A stretch of DNA of 32,062 bases, from the NCBI GenBank assembly GCA_014727845.1, contig WJMR01000064.1, positions 1-32,062 on the forward strand, read 5' to 3'. A program made the translations under genes and the position numbers. This DNA is from Ignavibacteriales bacterium. GTDB lineage: Bacteria > Bacteroidota > Ignavibacteria > Ignavibacteriales > Ignavibacteriaceae. Under the pieces are notes generated by a model. That model had not been told where the DNA came from. It did no database searches and saw nothing but the letters and a program-made list of their open reading frames with translations. The stretch's first letter is position 1. Every line of letters begins with the position of its first letter. Shown one piece after another: positions 18,573 through 27,888 of this stretch.

Positions 18573-19600
18573 GACGACTCCCCGAAAAGTTCCTCTAAGA
18601 TCGAGATCGCCTCGCCGATTTCCTCGTCGCCGACGTCGAGGTGCGCGACGAGGCGAAGGGAATCGACCGTGCCATGGGAGATCAACAGACCGCGCTCGCG
18701 GCACCGCTCGATCGCCGTCGTCGTATCGACGCCGGGCGTTCTGAAGAGGACGATGTTGGTCGGCGTTTCGTCGTACACGAGTTCGGCGCCGTCGAGGTTC
18801 GCGAGGGCGTCGGCGAGGCGCCGCGCTCGCTCGTGATCCTCGGCGAGTCGATCGACGTTGTTCTCGAGTGCGTGGAGCGCGGCGGCGGCGAGAACGCCTA
18901 TCTGCCGCATCCCTCCGCCCATCGCCTTGCGGACGCGGAACGCCTCGGCGATCACCGCTTTATCGCCCGCGATCGCCGAACCGACGGGAGCGCCCAGCCC
19001 CTTGGAAAAACACGCCGAGACGGTGTCGAACTCCGAGGCGATTTCGGCGGGCGTCGCGCCCGTCGCCGTCGCCGCGTTCCAGATCCTCGCGCCGTCCAAA
19101 TGGTAGTAGAGCCCTCGTTGGGCGCAGAGCTTGCCGAGCGCCGCGATCTCGTCGAGCGTCCACACGCCGCCCCCCGCTCGGTTGTGCGTGTTCTCGACGG
19201 CGACGACCCGCGTGCGAGGCATATAATACGCGCTCTCGGGTCGGATCATCGGCTCGACTTGCTCGGGCGTAATCACGCCGCGTTTCCCCTCGACCGGGTA
19301 GAGTTGGATGCCGCTAAAGGCGGCGGGCGTTCCGCTCTCGTAGTGGAAGATGTGCGCGTGGCGCTCGCAGATAACTTCGTCGCTCGGCGAGGTGAGCGCG
19401 TTCAGGAGGATCTGGTTGCCCATCACGCCGCTCGGCACGAAGAGGGCGTCCTCTTTGCCCAAGCGTTCCGCGACGACCGCTCGGAGTCGGTTCGCGGTCG
19501 GGTCCTCGCCGTACACGTCGTCGCCGACGTCGGCCTCCGCCATCGCGCGGCGCATCGCCTCGCTCGGCTTGGTGACGGTGTCGCTTCGTAAGTCGATCAT
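18569..19600 (-). CDS. ltaE: Low-specificity L-threonine aldolase (PLP-dependent, fold type I)
   Basis: 'MIDLRSDTVTKPSEAMRRAMAEADVGDDVYGEDPTANRLRAVVAERLGKEDALFVPSGVMGNQ...VVAVENTHNRAGGGVW...HLDGARIWNAA...CFSKGLGAPVGSAIAG'. Confidence 0.95.
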   Translation of the reverse strand: MIDLRSDTVTKPSEAMRRAMAEADVGDDVYGEDPTANRLRAVVAERLGKEDALFVPSGVMGNQILLNALTSPSDEVICERHAHIFHYESGTPAAFSGIQLYPVEGKRGVITPEQVEPMIRPESAYYMPRTRVVAVENTHNRAGGGVWTLDEIAALGKLCAQRGLYYHLDGARIWNAATATGATPAEIASEFDTVSACFSKGLGAPVGSAIAGDKAVIAEAFRVRKAMGGGMRQIGVLAAAALHALENNVDRLAEDHERARRLADALANLDGAELVYDETPTNIVLFRTPGVDTTTAIERCRERGLLISHGTVDSLRLVAHLDVGDEEIGEAISILEELFGESS

Positions 19601-19684
19601 CGGTCGGTTTGTCGCTTCCCGTAAGAAAATATATAAACGAGAAAGGTACGAAGTTTTTCGGTAAGATGAAGAGGCGCGCTCGCG

Positions 19685-21349
19685 CTACGACCGCTTGGCG
19701 AATCGTTTCCGGAGCGCGACGAACGCCCCCCAGAGGAGCGTCGCGAAGGCGACGAGCGAGGAGGCGTACACGACGACGCGGGGATGCGCGACGAAAAAGC
19801 TCCTCTCGTTGGAAATCGGGACGAGGACGGTGAGTTGCGCGGTTTCGCCGTATCGGGTTTCCGCGGCGATCTGCCCCATCGGATCGATCACGCAGGAGAT
19901 ACCCCCGTTGGCGGCGCGGACGATGGATCGTCGCGTCTCGACGGCGCGCAACACGGCGATCTCCTTATGCTGATACGCGCCGCTCGTGTTCCCCCACCAG
20001 CTGTCGTTCGTGACGACGGCGAACAGATCGGTTCCCTTCGCCGCCATCTCGGCGACGATAAGCGGAAAGACCGACTCGTAGCAAATCAACGCGCCGACGC
20101 GCAACGTGTCGGGTATCTCTCTCGGCGTTTCTTCCGGCGGAATTAAAAACGGTTCGGGCGGACCGCCGACGTTCCAATCGCTAATGCCGACGCCCCAACG
20201 GATCATGTCGCGAAGGAACGGTAGCTTATCCACAAACGGCGTCCGCTCGCTGAAGGGAACGAGTTTGGATTTCCGATGCACGGCGACGTCGTAACTGCTC
20301 GGCGAAAAATAGAGCGCCGCGTTGTAGGAGGCGTGGTAGTAGTCGCGCGTCTCGTTGTACTTCGCGTCGGGCGGGGCGTTCTCGGCTTTATAGAAAACGT
20401 CCGCGTGCGGCATACCCGTTATAAGCGGAATCTCGGCGTTATTAACGAACGAGCGAATCGAATCGACCAGGTCGGGATGCCTGCCGCTCAAAAGGTACAC
20501 CGGGAGCGCCGTTTCGGGCCAAACAATCAGTTCGGCGCCGAGCGCGGCGGATTGGCGCGAAAGTTCGAGGTAGCGCGCCACCTGCTCCCGGGCGCTCATC
20601 CGCCATTTCTCGTGCGGATCGCGGTTGGGTTGAACGAGTCCGACCTTCACGAACGCGTTCGGCAACTCGATGGCGGTTAAGCGGACGGCGCCGTAGAGAA
20701 TCGGGACGACGAGCAACAGAACGCCGGCAAAAAAGACGCCGGCGCGGAAGTTCTTATGGTCGCGATAGTGGATATAGCCGACGAAGACGACGACGTTGAA
20801 GTAGGCGATAATCAGCGAGACGCCGTGCGCGCCGATCGTGTCGGCGATCTGGATGAACGGCGTGACGGTCGCCGAAGCGTTGGCGAGCGCGAGCCACGGG
20901 AAGGCGAGGTCGGTCGCGCTATACCACCACTCGAACGCGATCCAGAAGATCGGCAACAGATAGAGCGCGGGTTTCTCGCCGAAGGTTTTTCGGGCGACGT
21001 GATATACCGCGAAGGGAATCAGGTAGAGGAACGCATTCAGGAAGATGGTGAAGACGCCGCCGAGCGCGAGGAACGAGTCCTTCATCTCGGTGAAGCCGCC
21101 GACCCAATAGAGCGAAACGACGGAGAAGACGAAGGTGAAGAGGAAGGCGCCGGAGATCGCGTCGCCGAAACGGTCGCGCCGCTCGAAGACGGCGAGCGCG
21201 GGGACGAGTCCTACCAAAACGAGGAACGGCGCGGGCACGGGAGGGAAGCTCAAGCCGAGCGCCAATCCGCCGCCCGCGAGCGCCCATCGTTCGCGCGCGC
21301 GCGCCCGACGTTCGTCGGGGGTGGTTTCGGTTCGTTTAAACAGTTTCAC
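19685..21349 (-). CDS. lnt: Apolipoprotein N-acyltransferase
   Basis: Multi-TM N-terminus plus nitrilase domain: 'LIVWPETALPVYLLSG', 'HRKSKLVPFSERTPF', 'GALICYESVFPLIVAEMAAKGTDLFAVVTNDSWWGNTSGAYQH'. Confidence 0.95.
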   Translation of the reverse strand: MKLFKRTETTPDERRARARERWALAGGGLALGLSFPPVPAPFLVLVGLVPALAVFERRDRFGDAISGAFLFTFVFSVVSLYWVGGFTEMKDSFLALGGVFTIFLNAFLYLIPFAVYHVARKTFGEKPALYLLPIFWIAFEWWYSATDLAFPWLALANASATVTPFIQIADTIGAHGVSLIIAYFNVVVFVGYIHYRDHKNFRAGVFFAGVLLLVVPILYGAVRLTAIELPNAFVKVGLVQPNRDPHEKWRMSAREQVARYLELSRQSAALGAELIVWPETALPVYLLSGRHPDLVDSIRSFVNNAEIPLITGMPHADVFYKAENAPPDAKYNETRDYYHASYNAALYFSPSSYDVAVHRKSKLVPFSERTPFVDKLPFLRDMIRWGVGISDWNVGGPPEPFLIPPEETPREIPDTLRVGALICYESVFPLIVAEMAAKGTDLFAVVTNDSWWGNTSGAYQHKEIAVLRAVETRRSIVRAANGGISCVIDPMGQIAAETRYGETAQLTVLVPISNERSFFVAHPRVVVYASSLVAFATLLWGAFVALRKRFAKRS

Positions 21350-21960
21350 GCCGCCTTGTTTCTCTTATTAAGTATGTAGTATCTCGCGGCAAAGACTATC
21401 GCCGCCGTCGCGACGATTCCAATAACCGCGTAACTATAGGTCGCTATCCATCGATCGACCGTCTTGACGTTCTCGCCGAACGCGATCCCCAATCCGAACA
21501 ACACGCCGTTCCAGAGCGCCGCGCTCAGCGTCGAGAGGAGGAGCGTCCGACCGAAACGGAGCTTGCTCATCCCCGCGAAAAACGAGATCGCCGAACGAAT
21601 CCCGGCGACGAATCGATTCCCGATGATCAGCCAAAACCCGTATTTCCGGAACCACTTCTCCACGCGGTCGATCGCCTCGACCGAGATAAACTTGAAGCGT
21701 CCGCTTCGGACGACCTTTTCGTCCGCCGTCCGTCCAAGCGCGTAGAGTACGAGGAAACCGAGCTCGCTACCGAGCGTCGCCAATCCAAACGCGGTCGCGC
21801 CGTCGATCGTTCCAAAGGCGACGAGCGAACCGACGACGACGATCACCGTATCCGACGGCGAGGGCGGAAACAGATTCTCGACGAACGGCGCCAGAAACGC
21901 GACGAGGTAGATCGTCGCGACGGGCAACGTTTCGGCGCTTTGAAAGAACCACTCAAACAT
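21346..21960 (-). CDS. DedA family membrane protein
   Basis: '[30 protein letters not shown]...[14 protein letters not shown]...[63 protein letters not shown]'. Confidence 0.93.
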   Translation of the reverse strand: MFEWFFQSAETLPVATIYLVAFLAPFVENLFPPSPSDTVIVVVGSLVAFGTIDGATAFGLATLGSELGFLVLYALGRTADEKVVRSGRFKFISVEAIDRVEKWFRKYGFWLIIGNRFVAGIRSAISFFAGMSKLRFGRTLLLSTLSAALWNGVLFGLGIAFGENVKTVDRWIATYSYAVIGIVATAAIVFAARYYILNKRNKAA

Positions 21961-22441
21961 CGCGCGCGGTCCGCAGCAGCGCGGTCGCCCACGCGGCGAC
22001 GCCTTCTTCTCTGCCGACGAAGCCGAGCTTCTCGGTCGTGGTGGCTTTCACGGAAACGCGGTCGATTTCGACGCCGAGCGCCTCGGCGACGCGCGCGCGC
22101 ATCTCGTCGATGCGCGGCTTAAGCTTGGGTCGTTCGAGCGCGACGACGGCGTCCACGTTGGAGCACTCCCACCCTCGGTCGCGCGCCAGTTCGGCGACGC
22201 GGGCGAGGAGCCGGCGGCTGTCGGCGTCTTTGAACGCGGGATCGTCGTCGGGGAAATGTTTGCCGATATCCCCGAGCGCGAGCGCGCCCAGAACGGCGTC
22301 GGCGATCGCGTGTAGCAACGCGTCGGCGTCCGAGTGCCCGAGCAAGCCGCGGTCGTGCGGTAGTTCCACGCCGCCGAGTACGAGCTTCCGCCCCTCGGCG
22401 AATCGGTGAACGTCGAATCCGTTTCCTACGCGAATATCCAT
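21953..22441 (-). CDS. ispF: 2-C-methyl-D-erythritol 2,4-cyclodiphosphate synthase
   Basis: '[11 protein letters not shown]...[56 protein letters not shown]...[28 protein letters not shown]'. Confidence 0.97.
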   Translation of the reverse strand: MDIRVGNGFDVHRFAEGRKLVLGGVELPHDRGLLGHSDADALLHAIADAVLGALALGDIGKHFPDDDPAFKDADSRRLLARVAELARDRGWECSNVDAVVALERPKLKPRIDEMRARVAEALGVEIDRVSVKATTTEKLGFVGREEGVAAWATALLRTARDV

Positions 22442-22448
22442 TGGTCTT

Positions 22449-22730
22449 CTATCGAACGTTGAAGCCGTCGAACTCTCCCGTCGGCGCGCCCCACGCGATG
22501 TCGTGACGCTCGACCGAACCGCTCGCCGGTCCGCGACGCATCTCGGCGTACAGGTCTTCGATCCGCGACTCGTTCCCCTCGACGACGGCGCGAACGCGAT
22601 CGCCGCCCGGAACGTTTTGCACGTAGCCGCGCACGCCCAATCGCTTGGCGTGTTGCGTCGTAAAGTATCGGAATCCGACTCCTTGAACGTTTCCCCAAAC
22701 GTTAATCTCGGCTCTCGCCATTTCGCTCAT
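22449..22730 (-). CDS. acyP: Acylphosphatase
   Basis: '[72 protein letters not shown]', acylphosphatase signature. Confidence 0.93.
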   Translation of the reverse strand: MSEMARAEINVWGNVQGVGFRYFTTQHAKRLGVRGYVQNVPGGDRVRAVVEGNESRIEDLYAEMRRGPASGSVERHDIAWGAPTGEFDGFNVR

Positions 22731-23676
22731 CGTGCTCGTCGCCCTCTTCCTCGCGCTTCTTTTCGCTTCCGAACGTCTCGGAAATAATCAATCCAACAAA
22801 GATAAGCGCCGCGCCGACGATTCCCAAAGCGGCGTACTCCTCGCCGAGCGTCGCCCACGCCAGCGCGGAGGCGAACACGGGTTCGAGCGAGAAGAGGATG
22901 CCCGCCTTCGTGGGGGTCACGTATCGCTGAAAGCGCGTTTGGAGGAGCGTCGTTAAGACGGTCGCCAATCCGCCCGTATAGAGGAAGACGAGCAGAAGCG
23001 AGACGGTCGGATCGAGCTTGACGGGCTCGACGCCCGTCGCGTGGAGCGCCGCGCCGACGAGGATCGCCAAGACGAGCGTCGTCGAGATTTGCATGAACGT
23101 CAGTAGTCGCACGGAATGCCGCTCGCCGACGGCGTCCAACACGACGATGTAGAGCGAATAGGCGACGGCGCAGAGGAGCGTGTAGAAGTCGCCGATATTG
23201 AAGCCCTCGCCCACGCGCCGCAAACTCTCCCCGATCGTCTCCCCCTCGCTCGAGAGGAAGAGGACGCCGACGAAGACGAAGGCGACGCCGACGAGGTTGG
23301 CGATAAGCGGCGGTTTCTTGCGCATGAGCGCTTGGAAGATCGGGGTGAAGACGACGAACGAGCCGGTGATGAAGGCGGATTTGGAGGCGGTGGTGTAATT
23401 GAGCCCGAGCGTTTGGAAGGCGTAGCCGAGGAAGAAGAGAACGCCGAGGAGCGCGCCGTCGCGGAGGGCGGGGCGATCGGCGCCTCGGAGGGCGCGGCGG
23501 GCGAAAGGATAAAAGAGCGCGGCGGCGAGGCCGAATCGGACGGCGACGAACATAAGGGGGGAGGCGTCGGCGACGCCGATTTTAATCAGCGGAAACGTGC
23601 CCGCCCAGAGGAGCGTTACGAAGACGAGCGTCAACTCGGCGCGACGCGGGGGAACGGGATCGGCGAAGAATTTCAT
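22702..23676 (-). CDS. EamA/DMT superfamily transporter
   Basis: '[49 protein letters not shown]' and a second EamA repeat ending '[38 protein letters not shown]'. Confidence 0.92.
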   Translation of the reverse strand: MKFFADPVPPRRAELTLVFVTLLWAGTFPLIKIGVADASPLMFVAVRFGLAAALFYPFARRALRGADRPALRDGALLGVLFFLGYAFQTLGLNYTTASKSAFITGSFVVFTPIFQALMRKKPPLIANLVGVAFVFVGVLFLSSEGETIGESLRRVGEGFNIGDFYTLLCAVAYSLYIVVLDAVGERHSVRLLTFMQISTTLVLAILVGAALHATGVEPVKLDPTVSLLLVFLYTGGLATVLTTLLQTRFQRYVTPTKAGILFSLEPVFASALAWATLGEEYAALGIVGAALIFVGLIISETFGSEKKREEEGDEHDERNGESRD

Positions 23677-24605
23677 TCGGCGTCCGACGGATCCTCGTCG
23701 TCGCGGTAGCCGAAGCGGGATAACCTCTTCTTATCCGAGCGCCACTTGCCGACGGCTTTGACGCGGAGATCGAGGTAGATCTCGCGACCGAGAAAGCGCT
23801 CGGCTTCCTCGCGGGCGGCTTTGCCGAGGCGCTTGATCGCCTCGCCCTTCTTGCCGATCAGGATGCGGCGCTGCGAATCCCGCTCGACGAAAATTTTCAC
23901 GGAGACGAAATCCTTCCCGTTCGCCTCCTCGCGGAAATCCTCGACGACCGCCTCGGCGCTATAGGGCACTTCTTCGGCGTAGAGCTCGAAGATTTTCTCG
24001 CGGACTATTTCGCCGACGAAGAAGCGTTCGGATTCCTGCGCGATCTCGTCGTCGGGGAAAAATTTCGGACCCTCCGGCAGCCGCTCTTTTATCGCGGCGA
24101 CGAGCGACTCGACGTTGGCGCCGAGCTTGGCGGATATGGGCACGACGGCGTAGAAGCGGTCGGTCTTCGCGATCCGCTCGCCGAGCGCCTCGAGGGCGGG
24201 TTGGTTCGAGCGGTCGATCTTGTTGACGATCGCCAGCGCGGGCCGGTCGGTCGCCAACACGGCGCTTACGCGTTCGTCGCCGAGCGTCTTTTCGCCCGTC
24301 GGATCCTCGACGAGATCGAAGACGACGGCGAGCAGGTCGGCGTTTGCCGTCGCCTCGAGCGCCTCGCGCATCATCCGTTCTTGGAGGAGGTATTTCGGCG
24401 CGAGCAGTCCGGCCGTATCGAGGAACACTATTTGCGAATCCTCGTCGGTGCGTATCCCGAGCACGTTCTTGCGCGTCGTCTGCGGCTTCGCCGTTACGAT
24501 GGAAATCTTCTGCCCCAGCGCCGCGTTGAGCGTCGAGCTTTTCCCGACGTTCGGCAACCCGATCACGGCGACGTATCCCGAGCGGGTCGGGTTATCGGTC
24601 GTCAT
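23673..24605 (-). CDS. era: GTPase Era
   Basis: 'SGYVAVIGLPNVGKSSTLNAALGQKISIVTAKPQTTRKNVLGI', 'DTAGL', 'NKID', C-terminal KH domain 'RDSQRRILIGKKGEAIKRLGKAAREEAERFLGREIYLDLRVKAVGKW'. Confidence 0.96.
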   Translation of the reverse strand: MTTDNPTRSGYVAVIGLPNVGKSSTLNAALGQKISIVTAKPQTTRKNVLGIRTDEDSQIVFLDTAGLLAPKYLLQERMMREALEATANADLLAVVFDLVEDPTGEKTLGDERVSAVLATDRPALAIVNKIDRSNQPALEALGERIAKTDRFYAVVPISAKLGANVESLVAAIKERLPEGPKFFPDDEIAQESERFFVGEIVREKIFELYAEEVPYSAEAVVEDFREEANGKDFVSVKIFVERDSQRRILIGKKGEAIKRLGKAAREEAERFLGREIYLDLRVKAVGKWRSDKKRLSRFGYRDDEDPSDAE

Positions 24606-24987
24606 TAAGCGTGTTCTTAATTCCTTTCACCAGCTTTCTCTTTCGTATCTCCGACGCCTTCTCGACGAGGTTCTCCTTCACGATCTTCCGAACGATTTTC
24701 GTGAGATACTCGGCTAAATATTCCTCGGTGGTTCGGTCGTCGAAGTGGATTCGCTTATAAACGTTCGAGACGTTCTTCTGTATGTGTTTGGTGAACGCCC
24801 CGCCGTAGAAGCGGATATCCGCCGCGTCGGGGTAAACGCTGAAGTAAACGCCAAACTTATCGCTACCGTCTTTGTTGAAGCGGTACACGAGTAGTCCGTC
24901 CTTACGATAGCGGGCGCCCGCTTTTACGCCGTAGAGCTTCTCGAGCCGTTTGGCGATCTCCTCCTTGAGCTTGATATTGTTGAGCAT
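24592..24987 (-). CDS. Hypothetical Lys-rich protein
   Basis: 131-aa ORF overlapping the era start by 14 nt; coding-like, with an unusually high Lys/Ile/Tyr content for this window. No family recognised. Confidence 0.65.
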   Translation of the reverse strand: MLNNIKLKEEIAKRLEKLYGVKAGARYRKDGLLVYRFNKDGSDKFGVYFSVYPDAADIRFYGGAFTKHIQKNVSNVYKRIHFDDRTTEEYLAEYLTKIVRKIVKENLVEKASEIRKRKLVKGIKNTLNDDR

Positions 24988-25160
24988 TGCTCCCCTTTTC
25001 GATTCTTGCCGAAAGAAGGTTCAACGAGTAGCGCTCGTTCCGCGCGTCCGTTGGGAACGGCTTGGATTTCTTTTCTACTATTAGATTATTAGTTTCTCCA
25101 AACGGTTCCGCGCTAACGGTCGGTTACGCTCCCGGTTTGCGGCTCGTATCCCCCAACAGC

Positions 25161-25232
25161 TCGCCGCTTCGAGCGAGTTCGCCGCTTCGAGCGAGTTCGC
25201 CGCTTCGAGCGAGTTCGCCGCGTCGAGCGCGT
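25161..25232. repeat. 18-bp tandem repeat, four units (TCGCCGCTTCGAGCGAGT)
   Basis: Units 25161-25178, 25179-25196 and 25197-25214 are identical; 25215-25232 differs at two positions. Confidence 0.95.
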
Positions 25233-25239
25233 CGCCAAA

Positions 25240-25271
25240 CGGAACATTTCGTCGACGGAACATTTCGTCGG
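25240..25271. repeat. 16-bp tandem duplication (CGGAACATTTCGTCG[A/G])
   Basis: 25240-25255 CGGAACATTTCGTCGA followed directly by 25256-25271 CGGAACATTTCGTCGG. Confidence 0.95.
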
Positions 25272-25382
25272 TTGAATAGGTTATACTATTATCGCCCAAT
25301 CGGCGTCGAGGTTAACGCGCCGTCCGAATTCGTAAGGTGGCGCGGCGCCTCGATTAATACGCCTTAATTCTAATGTAAGAAT

Positions 25383-25820
25383 ATGCCCACAAAAAATCCA
25401 AGAGACAAAGCGCAATTGTTTATCGCCAAAGCCGGCGATCTCGTCGGTCGCGAGTTCGCCATGCCGCACGTAATCGCCGCGGCGCTGGAGACGACGTTTC
25501 GGACCGAGAAGAAGGAACGCTTCAAGCGGATGGCGTTCGAGGGAAAGAGCGCGGCGGGATTGGCGCGGGCGCTGGAGAAATCCGCCGACAACTCCGACGT
25601 CTCGAACCGCCCCGACTTGGAGCGCGATCTCGCCAAATCCTTGAGCGCCGTCGTCGAACTCCTCAACGAACACGCCGAGGACGCCGACGGCGAGGCGCGC
25701 GAGATTCTGGAGGAGTTCCTCGGCAAGCAAAGTCCCGACGCCCCGCGCCGATTGCTCGAACTCGCCGACGATCTCGACATCGCCAAGCGGTTCGTCAACG
25801 AAGTCGCCGACGACGAGTAG
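25383..25820 (+). CDS. Hypothetical protein, predicted alpha-helical
   Basis: 145-aa ORF, MPTKNPRDKAQLFIAKAGDLVGREFAMPHVIAAALETTF...; only plus-strand coding candidate between about 8.8 kb and the window end. The antisense frames read as low-complexity. Confidence 0.65.
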   Translation: MPTKNPRDKAQLFIAKAGDLVGREFAMPHVIAAALETTFRTEKKERFKRMAFEGKSAAGLARALEKSADNSDVSNRPDLERDLAKSLSAVVELLNEHAEDADGEAREILEEFLGKQSPDAPRRLLELADDLDIAKRFVNEVADDE

Positions 25821-25868
25821 CGCCGACGACGAGTAGCGCCGGGCGTAATCGCCGCCGGGCGTAATCGC
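25805..25868. repeat. Two consecutive 16-bp tandem duplications at the 3' end of the 25383-25820 gene
   Basis: CGCCGACGACGAGTAG at 25805-25820 and 25821-25836 (includes the stop codon), then CGCCGGGCGTAATCGC at 25837-25852 and 25853-25868. Confidence 0.95.
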
Positions 25869-25875
25869 CGCGCTA

Positions 25876-26616
25876 TTAGAAGAAATAGACCAGCCGCGCC
25901 TTGACGCCGAGATTCGAGAACGAATCGTAGAGCTTATCCATATCGTCGCCCGCGTAGGTCGCGGAATTGATCGCCTTGTTGAGCGGATAATAGTCCTCGC
26001 CGATCAACCCGAACGAGTAGAAGGGGCGCGCGTCGATCGCGAAGACGGGTTCGTCCCAATCGTCGGCGATCACGAAATAGAACTGATAGAACAAGTTGAT
26101 ATACATGTTCAGCTCGTCGGCGTAATCGTATCCCTCGCCGTCGCCGACCGCCGAGTACGCGGAGACGGAGGCGAAATCGAAGCCGAAACCCGGACCGTGA
26201 TAGAAGGGCGCGTCGGATTCGCCCGGCTCCTCGAGGAGGTAGTACATATTAATGGCGAAGACGCCTTGGTCGGTCCACAGCGTCCGCTTGCCTCGGGTTC
26301 CGGAAACGGGTTGCACGCCCGACGCCTCGGAGGTTCCGCTTGAGTAGGAGGCGTATTCCATCTCCATCCCGAAATTGAGAAAAATCGCGCCAAGCGTAAA
26401 CGAATAGCCCATATGGGATTGGATCGGGTCCATCTCGTCGTCGAGCCACGAGCGGGTTTCGTTGTAACGATCGACGGCGTAGTTAATGGCGGGATTCGGT
26501 CCCGAGGGCACGAGCACAACGCCGCCGCCGAAATACGCGCCGACGTATTGCGCGTTGGCGTCGCGTAAGAGCGCGCCGATTAGGAGCGAGAGGGCGAACG
26601 TGAGCGCCGTTTTCAT
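25876..26616 (-). CDS. Secreted protein, possible outer membrane beta-barrel
   Basis: Start moved to ATG 26616 (MKTALTFALSLLIGALLRDANAQYVG, signal peptide; GGGGAG Shine-Dalgarno). Glycine/aromatic strand pattern and C-terminal 'GVKARLVYFF'. Confidence 0.7.
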   Translation of the reverse strand: MKTALTFALSLLIGALLRDANAQYVGAYFGGGVVLVPSGPNPAINYAVDRYNETRSWLDDEMDPIQSHMGYSFTLGAIFLNFGMEMEYASYSSGTSEASGVQPVSGTRGKRTLWTDQGVFAINMYYLLEEPGESDAPFYHGPGFGFDFASVSAYSAVGDGEGYDYADELNMYINLFYQFYFVIADDWDEPVFAIDARPFYSFGLIGEDYYPLNKAINSATYAGDDMDKLYDSFSNLGVKARLVYFF

Positions 26617-26680
26617 AACGTCTCCCCTATCTTGGTGGTGGGTGTAACGCGTCGGACGGCGCGACGGAGGTAGGCGAGGA

Positions 26681-27529
26681 TTAGTCGCGCAAGAGTAGTC
26701 CGACCGTCTCTTCGTAGTTCTGCATAAGCTCGTCAACCATACCCGTAAACGGCTGTTCCGGCAGGTTGAGCACGCCCCACACCTTTTCGTTCGGCTCGGG
26801 TATGAGGTCGTCGCCCGCGTAGCCCATCTCCATAATGCGGGAGACGATGTTGCCGACGTGGACGGAGGCGACGAGGAGATCGGGCTTGTCGCCGACGAAT
26901 CCCTCGTGGTGGTTGTAGATGGCGTTCTTAATCGTCAGCGGGAGCTTCCACCGATCCGCCAACAATCTGCCCGCCTCGGGGTGGTCCAATCCGAGCGTCT
27001 CTTTTTCGGCTTGGCGGATGGGGATTTTCTTCTCCTTCACCACGCGCAACGTTTCGCTGTACTCGTCGTCGGCGAACTCCAAGAAGAGGAGCTTGCCGAT
27101 ATCGTGGAGGATGCCCGCGAGGAAGAAGTTCTCGAGATTGCTGATGCCCACGTAGGCGCCGATCATCCGACTGGCGATGCCCACGCCGATCGAGTGCGCC
27201 CAAAAATCCACGGGACGAAACGTCTCGACTTTTTTATGCTTCGAGAACAAGTTGATGACCGAGAGCGCCAGGACGATGTTCTTCACCTCGTTGAAGCCGA
27301 GATGGAGGATGGCGCGGGTGATCGTTTCGATCCTACCGCTGAACCCGTAGAACGGCGAGTTGGCGACCTTCAGCACTTTGAACGACGCGGCTTGATCGGT
27401 CGAGATAATCTTCGCGACGTCCTCGGTCGTCACGCGAGGATTTTGCATCGACTCGGTGAGCTTGTGATAAATCGTCGGGAGCGTCGGGAGCGTGTGAATG
27501 CGGCTCTTAATCTTTTCGGATATGCTCAT
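26681..27529 (-). CDS. HDOD domain protein
   Basis: 'IHTLPTLPTIYHKLTESMQNPRVTTEDVAKIISTDQAASFKVLKVANSPFYGFSGRIETITRAILHLGFNEVKNIVLALSVINLF...FFLAGILHDIGKLLF'. Confidence 0.93.
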   Translation of the reverse strand: MSISEKIKSRIHTLPTLPTIYHKLTESMQNPRVTTEDVAKIISTDQAASFKVLKVANSPFYGFSGRIETITRAILHLGFNEVKNIVLALSVINLFSKHKKVETFRPVDFWAHSIGVGIASRMIGAYVGISNLENFFLAGILHDIGKLLFLEFADDEYSETLRVVKEKKIPIRQAEKETLGLDHPEAGRLLADRWKLPLTIKNAIYNHHEGFVGDKPDLLVASVHVGNIVSRIMEMGYAGDDLIPEPNEKVWGVLNLPEQPFTGMVDELMQNYEETVGLLLRD

Positions 27530-27556
27530 ACTATTCGGGAACTCTTCGGTGAAACC

Positions 27557-27874
27557 TTATTGATATTGCGTCATTTTCTTCATCGCCATCTGCACGAGGT
27601 CTTCCTCGAACTGATTGCGCGGCTTCCACTTCATTCGTTCGCCGAGACGCCCCTCGGCTTCCTGCACTTGGTTCTCGTCCACGGGCGCCTCGCCGCCGCC
27701 CGCGTCCTCCTGCAAAATGGAGAGATAGCGGATCCCCCACTTATCCAACAACTCCAGATGGCGCTCTTCGATCTCCGCACCCGAGTTGATCAAAATCTGC
27801 CCGTATTGGTTCACCAGCGGCGCGCCGAGGATCATCCCCACTTTCACGTCTTCGGTGCTCGTTAGTTTAATCAT
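27557..27874 (-). CDS. Small protein resembling the N-terminal module of HD-GYP proteins (DUF3391-like), with C-terminal extension
   Basis: MIKLTSTEDVKVGMILGAPLVNQYGQILINSGAEIEERHLELLDKWGIRYLSILQED...; paralogous to 27889-28068 and upstream of the HDOD gene on the same strand. Confidence 0.7.
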   Translation of the reverse strand: MIKLTSTEDVKVGMILGAPLVNQYGQILINSGAEIEERHLELLDKWGIRYLSILQEDAGGGEAPVDENQVQEAEGRLGERMKWKPRNQFEEDLVQMAMKKMTQYQ

Positions 27875-27888
27875 CGTTTCCTCTCATT

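Noticed and set aside
5086-22600. HIP1-like GCGATCGC octamers (about 8 noticed)
   Set aside because: Above naive expectation but far below cyanobacterial HIP1 density; scattered inside genes and plausibly a by-product of CpG/GATCG-rich codon usage.
25023-25060. Two small hairpins (AACGAG-tagcg-CTCGTT and CCGTT-ggg-AACGG)
   Set aside because: Stems of only 5-6 bp with no strong T-tract; could be chance.
25161-25271. Possible CRISPR array
   Set aside because: Units are directly adjacent with no spacers and only 16-18 bp long; no cas genes nearby.
25062-25367. 101-aa plus-strand ORF with SPLRAS repeats, and the antisense 72-aa ORF with EAANSL repeats
   Set aside because: The repeats are just the 18-bp DNA array read in frame; the plus ORF uses a TTG start without a good ribosome site.
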